Part shown: in pieces, positions 57,825-64,000 of the stretch
Layout of the letters: every line of letters starts with the position of its first letter
Position numbering within the stretch: the first letter of the stretch is position 1
NCBI RefSeq assembly: GCF_030499515.1
Contig: NZ_JASTWJ010000001.1
Location: 3,390,001 to 3,454,000, forward strand
Direction: 5' to 3'
DNA: 64,000 nt
Source of the DNA: Streptomyces sp. DT2A-34
GTDB lineage: Bacteria > Actinomycetota > Actinomycetes > Streptomycetales > Streptomycetaceae
The notes under the pieces: model-generated
What the model was told of the DNA's origin: nothing
What the model saw: the letters and a program-made list of their open reading frames with translations, nothing else
Databases searched by the model: none
Translations under genes and position numbers: made by a program

Positions 57825-57869
57825 TCTACACACTCGACGTATACATGCGGCGTATACACCCCGTGTAGA
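57825..57869. promoter_or_regulatory. PadR operator and promoter region
   Basis: TCTACAC (57825-57831) and GTGTAGA (57863-57869) form an outer inverted repeat. Two GTATAC sites (57839-57844 and 57852-57857) lie symmetrically inside. The block ends 3 bp before the padR ATG, so it is probably an autoregulatory operator. Confidence 0.65.
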
Positions 57870-57872
57870 GTC

Positions 57873-58403
57873 ATGGCCATGTCCATCGGTCACACCCTTC
57901 TGGGCCTCCTGGAATCGGGCCCCCGCCACGGCTACGACCTGAAGCGGGCTTTCGACGAGAAGTTCGGTCACGACCGGCCGCTGCACTACGGCCAGGTCTA
58001 CTCGACGATGTCCCGGCTGCTGAAGAACGGGCTCGTCGAGGTCGACGGGATCGAGCCCGGCGGCGGGCCCGAGCGCAAGCGGTACGCCATCACCGACGCC
58101 GGGATCACCGACGTCCAGCAGTGGCTCGCGACGCCCGAGAAGCCGGAGCCGTACCTTCAGTCGACCCTCTACACCAAGGTCGTCCTCGCCCTGCTCACCC
58201 GGCGCGACGCGGCCGACATCCTCGACACGCAGCGCGCCGAGCACCTGCGCATGATGCGGATCCTCACCGACCGGAAGCGGAAGGGGAATCTCGCCGATCA
58301 GCTCATCTGCGACCACGCCCTCTTCCACCTCGAGGCCGACCTGCGCTGGCTGGAACTCACCGCCGCGCGCCTCGACAAGCTGGCCGAGGTGGTGGTCAAG
58401 TGA
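57873..58403 (+). CDS. PadR-family transcriptional regulator
   Basis: A 176-aa regulator with the PadR winged helix: LLGLLESGPRHGYDLKRAFDE, HYGQVYSTMSRLLKNGLVEV and KRYAITDAG. The C-terminal helical dimer domain follows. It probably represses the downstream ABC exporter and binds the palindromes just upstream. ATG at 57873 or 57879. The next gene's GTG overlaps its stop. Confidence 0.92.
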   Translation: MAMSIGHTLLGLLESGPRHGYDLKRAFDEKFGHDRPLHYGQVYSTMSRLLKNGLVEVDGIEPGGGPERKRYAITDAGITDVQQWLATPEKPEPYLQSTLYTKVVLALLTRRDAADILDTQRAEHLRMMRILTDRKRKGNLADQLICDHALFHLEADLRWLELTAARLDKLAEVVVK

Positions 58404-59089
58404 CACCGCCTCCCGGTTCCCTGCTCGCGGCCCAGGAGCTGCGCAAGGCCTACGGCCCGACCATGGCGCTCGACGGGGCCGAGTTCTCCATCCACCCCGG
58501 CGAGGTCGTCGCCGTGATGGGGCCGTCCGGCTCCGGCAAGTCGACGCTGCTGCACTGTCTCGCCGGGATCGTGCCGCCCGACTCGGGGTCCATCACCTAC
58601 GCCGACCGCGAGCTGGCCACCATGAGCGACGCCCAGCGCAGTGCGCTCCGGCGCTCGGAGTTCGGGTTCGTGTTCCAGTTCGGTCAGCTCGTGCCGGAGC
58701 TCACCTGCGTGGAGAACGTCGCCCTTCCGCTGCGCCTCAACGGCACCTCCCGCAAGGAGGCCGAGAAGGCCGCCCTGACCTGGATGGAGCGGCTGGAGGT
58801 CGACGACCTGCGCAAGAAGCGGCCCGGTGAGGTCTCCGGCGGTCAGGGGCAGCGCGTCGCCGTGGCCCGCGCCCTGGTCACCAACCCGCGCGTGGTGTTC
58901 GCCGACGAGCCGACCGGCGCGCTCGACTCCCTCAACGGCGAGCGCGTGATGGAGCTGCTGACGGACGCCGCCCGGTCGACCAACGCCGCCGTCGTCCTCG
59001 TCACGCACGAGGCGCGGGTCGCCGCCTACTCCGACCGCGAGATCGTCGTACGGGACGGCAAGTCGCGGGACATGGAGCGGGTCGTATGA
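58400..59089 (+). CDS. ABC transporter ATP-binding protein (LolD/MacB type)
   Basis: A 229-aa ATPase with Walker A GPSGSGKST, Q-loop region FVFQFGQLVPELT, signature SGGQGQR, Walker B VVFADEP and the H-loop in LVTHEA. It pairs with the FtsX-type permease whose ATG overlaps its stop. This arrangement is typical of drug or lipid exporters controlled by PadR. Confidence 0.94.
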   Translation: MTPPPGSLLAAQELRKAYGPTMALDGAEFSIHPGEVVAVMGPSGSGKSTLLHCLAGIVPPDSGSITYADRELATMSDAQRSALRRSEFGFVFQFGQLVPELTCVENVALPLRLNGTSRKEAEKAALTWMERLEVDDLRKKRPGEVSGGQGQRVAVARALVTNPRVVFADEPTGALDSLNGERVMELLTDAARSTNAAVVLVTHEARVAAYSDREIVVRDGKSRDMERVV

Positions 59090-61461
59090 GCGTGGGATGG
59101 GGGCATCCCCGGGCTCGAGCGAAGTCGAGAGTTTGGGGGAGGGCCCGGGATCTGGGCATGGGGGTCCGGTTCGCCTTCGCCGGCGGACGCGAGGGGTGGG
59201 TCCGGGCACTGCTGACGGCCGTCGGGGTCGGGCTCGGGGTGGCGCTGCTGCTGCTGACGACGGCGGTCCCGAACATGCTGGCGGTCCGGCACGAGCGGGA
59301 GAGCGCCCGTGCCGACATCGACTACAGCTACACGGATCTGAAGAAGTCGGACCGCACCCTGATCGTCGCGGACGTCGACACGGACTTCCGGGAGAAGGAC
59401 ATCCGCGGCCGGGCGCTGGAGCCCGAGGGAGCCCGGGCACCGTTGCCGCCGGGGCTGGAGAAGTTCCCCGCGGTGGGCGAGATGGTCGTCTCCCCCGCGC
59501 TGAAGAAGCTGCTGGAGTCGGACGACGCCAAGCTGCTGCGCGAGCGGCTGCCCGAGCGGATCGTCGGGACCATCGGGGAGAGCGGGCTGATCGGCTCGCA
59601 CGAACTCGCCTTCTTCCGGGGCGGCGACGGCCTCGCGCCGTACATCGACGGCGCCCGGGTCGCCCGTATCGAGCGGTTCGGGGACACGAGCCCGACCGAG
59701 ACGCGGACCGACCCCGTGCTGATCCTGCTGGTCATCGTCGTCTTCGTGGTGCTGCTGATGCCGGTCGCCGTCTTCATCGCCGCGGCCGTGCGCTTCGGCG
59801 GTGAGCGGCGCGACCGCCGCCTCGCGGCGCTGCGGCTGGTCGGCTCCGACAGCCGGATGACCCGGCGCATCGCGGCCGGCGAGGCGCTGGCGGGGGCGGT
59901 GCTGGGACTGGTCTTCGGTGCGGGCTTCTTCCTGATCGGCCGCCAGATCGCGGGCTCGGTCGAGGTGTTCGACGTCAGCGTGTTCCCGAGCTACCTCAAC
60001 CCCTCCCCCGCGCTGGCGCTGCTGGTCGGCCTCGCGGTCCCGGCGGCGGCGGTGCTGGTCACGCTGTTCGCGATGCGCGGCGTGGTGATCGAGCCGCTCG
60101 GTGTGGTGCGTACGGCCAAGCCCTCGCGACGCCGGCTGTGGTGGCGGCTGCTGCTGCCGCTGGGCGGCCTCGCGATGCTGTGGCCGATGATCGGCCAGGG
60201 CCGCGACAACGGCGCCTTCAACGAATACCTGGTCATCGGCGGCGTACTCCTGCTGCTCATCGGCGTGACCACCCTGCTGCCGTGGGTCGTCGAGGCGGTC
60301 GTCGCCCGGCTCGGCCCGGGCGGCGTCGCCTGGCAACTCGCCGTCCGCAGGCTCCAGTTGAGCAGCGGCACGGCGGCCCGCATGGTCAACGGCGTCGCGG
60401 TGGCGGTCGCCGGGGCGATCGCGCTGCAGATGCTGTTCGCCGGGGTGGAGAGCGACTACACGAAGCAGTCCCGGTACGACACCCAGCGGGCGCAGATGCA
60501 GGTGTCCATGTCCCATAACGCCCGACTCGGCCCGGCCGTCGAGCAGTTCCGGGACACCAAGGGCGTCCAGCAGGTCTACGCGCTCGCCGAGGGCTACCTG
60601 GGCGAACGGCGCAAGGACCCGGACATGGGTATCGAGATGACCGTCGGCGACTGCACGTCACTGCGCCAGGCGGCCGAGCTTCCCTCCTGCCGGGACGGCG
60701 ACATCTTCTACGTGTCGAACTCCGAGTACGACGAGGACACCCCGAAGCTGGCGAAGCAGCCGGGCCGGACGTTGTATCTGGACCCGTCGTACGAGGGCGG
60801 GCCGCCGCGGCAGGAGATCGCCTGGGCCGTGCCTAAGGGCCTGAAGCCGGCCCGCACGCAGGAGGACTTCATGGGTATGCAGCGAGGTGGCTTCCTCGTC
60901 ACCCCGAAGGCGCTGCCCGCGGCGGCCACGCCGGCGCTGCGGGGGCAGGTGTACCTCAAGCTCGACCGCTCGGTGCCGGTCGCGTACGACCGGGTGCGGA
61001 ACACGGCGACGGCCGCGGACCCGCTGTCCTACCCCATGACCTGGTCCTCCACGCAGACGGCCGACCGCTACCGCACCATCCGCACCGGCCTGTTCGTGGG
61101 CGCCGTCTGTGTCCTGGCGCTGATCGGCGCGAGCCTGCTGGTCTCCCAGCTGGAGCAGCTGCGCGACCGCAAGAAGCTGCTGTCGTCCCTGGTCGCCTTC
61201 GGCACCCGGCGCCGCACCCTGAGCCTGTCGGTGCTGTGGCAGACGGCGATCCCGATCGCCCTGGGCCTGCTGCTGTCCTCGGTGGTGGGGCTGACACTGG
61301 GCGCGGTCCTGCTGCGGATGACGGCCACGCCGGTCATCGTGGACTGGACGAGCGTGGTGTCGATGCTGGGCGTCGGCGCCGGCATCGTCCTCACGGTGAC
61401 ACTGCTGAGCCTGCCGCCGCTGCTGCGACTGATGCGCCCGGACGGCTTGCGTACGGAGTAG
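59086..61461 (+). CDS. FtsX-type ABC transporter permease
   Basis: A 791-aa membrane protein with two FtsX-like units, each with hydrophobic segments around an extracellular loop (first near 60-330, second near 410-790). Residues about 4-24 come from a GC-rich repeat (59096-59152) that resembles a common Streptomyces intergenic repeat carried in frame. It is the membrane partner of the ATPase upstream. Confidence 0.9.
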   Translation: MSVGWGHPRARAKSRVWGRARDLGMGVRFAFAGGREGWVRALLTAVGVGLGVALLLLTTAVPNMLAVRHERESARADIDYSYTDLKKSDRTLIVADVDTDFREKDIRGRALEPEGARAPLPPGLEKFPAVGEMVVSPALKKLLESDDAKLLRERLPERIVGTIGESGLIGSHELAFFRGGDGLAPYIDGARVARIERFGDTSPTETRTDPVLILLVIVVFVVLLMPVAVFIAAAVRFGGERRDRRLAALRLVGSDSRMTRRIAAGEALAGAVLGLVFGAGFFLIGRQIAGSVEVFDVSVFPSYLNPSPALALLVGLAVPAAAVLVTLFAMRGVVIEPLGVVRTAKPSRRRLWWRLLLPLGGLAMLWPMIGQGRDNGAFNEYLVIGGVLLLLIGVTTLLPWVVEAVVARLGPGGVAWQLAVRRLQLSSGTAARMVNGVAVAVAGAIALQMLFAGVESDYTKQSRYDTQRAQMQVSMSHNARLGPAVEQFRDTKGVQQVYALAEGYLGERRKDPDMGIEMTVGDCTSLRQAAELPSCRDGDIFYVSNSEYDEDTPKLAKQPGRTLYLDPSYEGGPPRQEIAWAVPKGLKPARTQEDFMGMQRGGFLVTPKALPAAATPALRGQVYLKLDRSVPVAYDRVRNTATAADPLSYPMTWSSTQTADRYRTIRTGLFVGAVCVLALIGASLLVSQLEQLRDRKKLLSSLVAFGTRRRTLSLSVLWQTAIPIALGLLLSSVVGLTLGAVLLRMTATPVIVDWTSVVSMLGVGAGIVLTVTLLSLPPLLRLMRPDGLRTE

Positions 61462-61542
61462 GCACACCGTCCACGGCTGCCGCCCCACCCCGGCCTCAGG
61501 CGTCCGGACCCCACCGGTCGGGACGCCTGAGGCACGCGTAGC

Positions 61543-61951
61543 TCACCCCTCCGCGTCCACCACCCGAACGGGCAACGGCCCCAGGACTCCGCACCCACGC
61601 ACAGCATCCAGGGCCGCCCTCCCCAAGCCGACCACCGCCACCCCTGCCCTCACCGACACCGCGAAGGCCACACAGGGATCACCCCTCCCCGTCCACCACC
61701 CGCACCGGCAGCGGGCACAGGACCGCGCACACGCACGGCATCCAACCCTCTCCCGCCATTGGGCCCACCGGCCCGATCGCCCCCGGTCGCCAGACACAGC
61801 CGAGGCCCGGACCAGGCACAAGCCGGCGAGACGGCCTACGCCCCACCCCGCCCGCACACCAAGCCGACCACCGCCACCCCCCGCCCTCACCGACACCGCG
61901 AAGGCCACACAGGGATCACCCCTCCCCGTCCACCACCCGCACCGGCAGCGG
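61543..61951. repeat. Duplicated copies of the oxyR 3' end
   Basis: The last codons of oxyR (encoding RPLPVRVVDGEG or close) occur three times on the minus strand: the true end at about 61916-61957, and copies at about 61679-61720 and 61543-61582. A longer block, 61625-61714, is nearly identical to 61861-61951 with one small length change. The 455-bp gap 61462-61915 is largely made of these repeats and carries no gene. Confidence 0.75.
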
Positions 61952-62881
61952 ACGCAGCGCCTCGCGCAGGGCGGAGGCCAGTTCCTCGTACTCCGCTGCG
62001 CGCGCCGCTCCCGTCCGCATGGCGAGGGCGACGCGGCGGGTGGGTGCCGGGTTGGCGAAGTAGCCGGTGAGGAGTTGGCTGCTGCGGGTCGTCTCCAGCT
62101 TGAGGGCGGTGCGCGGCAGCAGCGTGCAGCCCAGGCCGCCCGCGACGAGTTGCACGAGCGTGGACAGCCCGGCGGCCGTGGTGGTGACCGGCGCGTCCTC
62201 GCGGCCCGCCTCCCGGCAGATGTCGAGGGCCTGGTCGCGCAGGCAGTGCCCTTCGTCAAGGAGCAGCAGGTTCAGCTCCTTGAGGGCCTCGCGCGGGATG
62301 CCCTCGCGGCCGCCGAGCCAGTGGTCGAGCGGGGTGACGAGCACGAAGTCCTCGTCGAAGAGCGGGAGTTCGGCGACGCCGGGCACACCGAGCGGCACGG
62401 CGAGGAGCAGCAGGTCCAGGCGGCCGGTCGTGAGCCCCTCGACGAGGCTGGCCGTCTGCTCCTCGTGCACCTGGAGGTCGAGGTGCGGATACCGGTCGTG
62501 GACGAGGCGCAGGACGGTCGGCAGCAGGTACGGCGCGACGGTGGGGATGACTCCGAGGCGGAGGGCCCCGGTGAACGGCGCCCGGACCGCCTCGGCCTCC
62601 TCCATCAGCGCCCCGACCTCCACCAGCACCGCCTTCGCCCGTACGGCCAGCCGCTCGCCGGCCGGCGAGAGCAGCACCTTGCGGGTCGTGCGCTCCAGCA
62701 GCGTGACCCCGAGCGTCTCCTCCAGCGCGGACACGGCGCCCGAGAGCGCGGGCTGACTCATCCCGATCGCGGCGGCGGCGTCCCGGAAGTGGAGATGCTC
62801 GGCGACGGCGGCGAAGGCCCGCAGCTGGGCGAGGCTGGGCTGCCGCTTCTTGCCCAGGGGCATGCTCTTACCCACGGTCAT
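61916..62881 (-). CDS. oxyR: OxyR, hydrogen peroxide-sensing LysR regulator
   Basis: A 321-aa LysR-family protein. The N-terminal helix-turn-helix has FRDAAAAIGMSQPALSGAVSALEE. The redox pair is in DEGHCLRDQALDIC, matching the Cys199/Cys208 arrangement of OxyR. It diverges from ahpC with a palindromic box between them. Downstream sequence holds degraded copies of its 3' end. Confidence 0.93.
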   Translation of the reverse strand: MTVGKSMPLGKKRQPSLAQLRAFAAVAEHLHFRDAAAAIGMSQPALSGAVSALEETLGVTLLERTTRKVLLSPAGERLAVRAKAVLVEVGALMEEAEAVRAPFTGALRLGVIPTVAPYLLPTVLRLVHDRYPHLDLQVHEEQTASLVEGLTTGRLDLLLLAVPLGVPGVAELPLFDEDFVLVTPLDHWLGGREGIPREALKELNLLLLDEGHCLRDQALDICREAGREDAPVTTTAAGLSTLVQLVAGGLGCTLLPRTALKLETTRSSQLLTGYFANPAPTRRVALAMRTGAARAAEYEELASALREALRPLPVRVVDGEG

Positions 62882-62898
62882 CCCGCCTCACGATCATA

Positions 62899-62915
62899 GA
62901 TAGGCACCTCCTATC
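62899..62915. promoter_or_regulatory. OxyR-type palindrome between oxyR and ahpC
   Basis: GATAGG (62899-62904) and CCTATC (62910-62915) form an inverted repeat with a 5-bp centre, 18 bp from the oxyR start. It resembles the OxyR sites known in the oxyR-ahpC region of other Streptomyces. Confidence 0.65.
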
Positions 62916-62986
62916 AACCTGACCGAGTGTAGCTATTTCCCGTATCAATGCGGCCTGTGCCAGGATCGGTAAGGTCCAACCCAAGG

Positions 62987-63013
62987 GAGACACCTGTACC
63001 GAACAGGTGTCTC
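62987..63013 (+). promoter_or_regulatory. Hairpin in the ahpC leader
   Basis: GAGACACCTGT (62987-62997) pairs perfectly with ACAGGTGTCTC (63003-63013) over 11 bp with a 5-nt loop, followed by TTT and ending 10 bp before the AAGGAG ribosome-binding site. It could act as an attenuator or stabiliser. Confidence 0.5.
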
Positions 63014-63033
63014 TTTCGCTGCAAGGAGAGCGC

Positions 63034-63162
63034 GTGCTCACTGTCGGTGACAAGTTCCCCGAGTTCGAACTGACCGCCTGCGTCTCGCTGGAGAAGGGCA
63101 AGGAGTTCGAGACGATCAACCACAAGACCTACGAGGGCAAGTGGAAGATCGTCTTCGCCTGA
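63034..63162 (+). pseudogene. ahpC: Truncated alkyl hydroperoxide reductase subunit C
   Basis: GTG with AAGGAG upstream begins MLTVGDKFPEFELTACVSL-type AhpC sequence, and the reading frame ends after KWKIVFA at 63162. Normal AhpC is about 185 aa and continues with the tryptophan, proline and FVCPTE peroxidatic cysteine segment, all absent here. The stop is created where chromosomal sequence changes into element DNA, just before the serine integrase. The enzyme must be inactive from this copy. Confidence 0.85.
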
Positions 63163-63295
63163 CCGAAGGCAAGCAAAAAACACTTTGAGGTGATGGAACC
63201 TCTGTGTGATCTTGTCTTCAGGGAGGCTGCTTGCAGGCCGCTGACCAGCATGGACAACTGCGTCAGCACGCAGCAGGCAGACAAGGGATCACCAC

Positions 63296-64000
63296 GTGGA
63301 AGTGCTGCAACACACCGTCTCCGATACGTGCATACCACTTGGCATGTACCGCCGCGTCTCGATCGACAAGGCCCTCAAGGGCCTGGAATCTGACTGGCGG
63401 GAGGTTCAGGAGCAGGTCAAGGAGCAGGAGGAAGCGATCCGCTTCCTTGCTGAGCATGACCCCGAGTTGACGCGCCGGGGCGCCGTCATTGTGCGCGACT
63501 ACTGCGACAACGACACGCCGGCATCGGATCCGTTCATCGTTCGTGACGACTTTGAGGCCCTGCTGCGCGACCTTGAAGCCGGGGTGATCCGTGGCGTCCT
63601 CTTCCTTCACTCCAACCGGTTGGCTCGTCTCGTCTACGACGCGGCGCGGGTCTGCCGCATCTTCGAGATGAACCCCGACTACATCGGGCGATCCGTCGAG
63701 GGAAGCGTTGACCTCTCCACCGTCGAGGGCCGAGGCATGTTCGTCATGCAGGCCACCGTAGGCAACATGGAGATTGGCAACATCAAGCGCCGCACGAAGC
63801 GAACCAACCGACGGGTTGCCAACAAGGGCGCCATGCATGGGGCGCCTCGTCCCTTTGGATGGGGCGAGGACAGGAAGACGCTCCACGAGACAGAGCACCC
63901 GTTTCTACTGGCAGCGATCAGGGCCGTCCCTGGCGGCCTCAAAGTCGGGACCTTCCGAAGGCGACTCGTTCAGTTCGGGCACGTACCCAGGAAGACAAAG
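63296..64000 (+). CDS. Large serine integrase, incomplete at window end
   Basis: An open frame of 235 codons continues past the right edge. It starts GTG with AAGGGA eight bases upstream. GMYRRVSID holds the catalytic serine (Ser22). The resolvase-type domain continues with VIRGVLFLHSNRLARL and ends near IGNIKRRTKRTNRR, before the recombinase-domain start (GAPRPFGWGED). It is the integrase of a phage or integrative element inserted in ahpC. An ATG at 63344 is an alternative start. Confidence 0.85.
   Translation, partial: MEVLQHTVSDTCIPLGMYRRVSIDKALKGLESDWREVQEQVKEQEEAIRFLAEHDPELTRRGAVIVRDYCDNDTPASDPFIVRDDFEALLRDLEAGVIRGVLFLHSNRLARLVYDAARVCRIFEMNPDYIGRSVEGSVDLSTVEGRGMFVMQATVGNMEIGNIKRRTKRTNRRVANKGAMHGAPRPFGWGEDRKTLHETEHPFLLAAIRAVPGGLKVGTFRRRLVQFGHVPRKTK

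Overview
The window is very GC-rich, with GTG/TTG starts and frequent 4-nt stop/start overlaps. It carries a block of housekeeping genes (ychF, ppgK, ispH, xseA/xseB, glpX, a whiB-like gene, class I and class II fumarases, oxyR/ahpC) in an order typical of the Streptomyces chromosome. It reads as a Streptomyces or close relative in which accessory DNA interrupts the conserved core at several points.

Region 1 (1-21970) is a specialised-metabolite gene cluster. It has a LuxR-type regulator, an Sfp-type phosphopantetheinyl transferase, two acyl-CoA-dehydrogenase-like proteins and an acyl carrier protein. Then come two starch-synthase-like glycosyltransferases, a 4-alpha-glucanotransferase, dTDP-glucose synthase and 4,6-dehydratase, a butirosin-BtrH-like acyltransferase and an unrecognised 195-aa protein. 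A heptose-phosphate set (gmhA, hddA, gmhB plus a GalT-like nucleotidyltransferase), an MFS exporter, a sugar epimerase, an ATP-grasp ligase and a PLP decarboxylase complete it. The parts suggest an oligosaccharide containing a heptose and/or 6-deoxyhexose, decorated with an amino acid-derived acyl group built on the ACP (butirosin BtrI/J/K/H logic) and perhaps desaturated. No C7-cyclitol synthase and no butirosin-type hydroxylase are visible. The left edge may lie outside the window.

Region 2 (about 22056-32559) is an integrated defence island at the 3' end of ychF. It is bounded by a perfect 20-bp direct repeat inside a longer diverged repeat, with CCAGCAC arm-type sites and a decayed tyrosine integrase. 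It carries a type I restriction-modification system (hsdR, hsdM, hsdS) with an AbiEi/AbiEii toxin-antitoxin pair between R and M, plus a DUF262/HNH (GmrSD-like) protein and a RadC-like protein on the other strand.

Region 3 (32536-48994) is core chromosome: YchF, a DUF6542 membrane protein, polyphosphate glucokinase, IspH, exonuclease VII, a nitroreductase, a DUF4245 lipoprotein-like protein, GlpX, a WhiB-like regulator, a DUF1707 protein, fumarases, a DUF402 protein and a SpoIIE-type phosphatase. Strong hairpin terminators separate many units. A roughly 260-bp inverted repeat lies between ispH and xseA.

Region 4 (49057-64000) mixes core and accessory genes. It holds a three-gene set with a Tat-exported protein, a small membrane protein and a large DUF1906 glycoside-hydrolase-like protein; a frameshifted small secreted protein; a class A penicillin-binding protein; a complete IS200/IS605-type element (tnpA/tnpB); a PadR-regulated ABC exporter; and oxyR with a triplicated 3' end. 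The divergent ahpC is cut to 42 codons, directly followed by a large serine integrase running off the right edge, so a second mobile element begins here.
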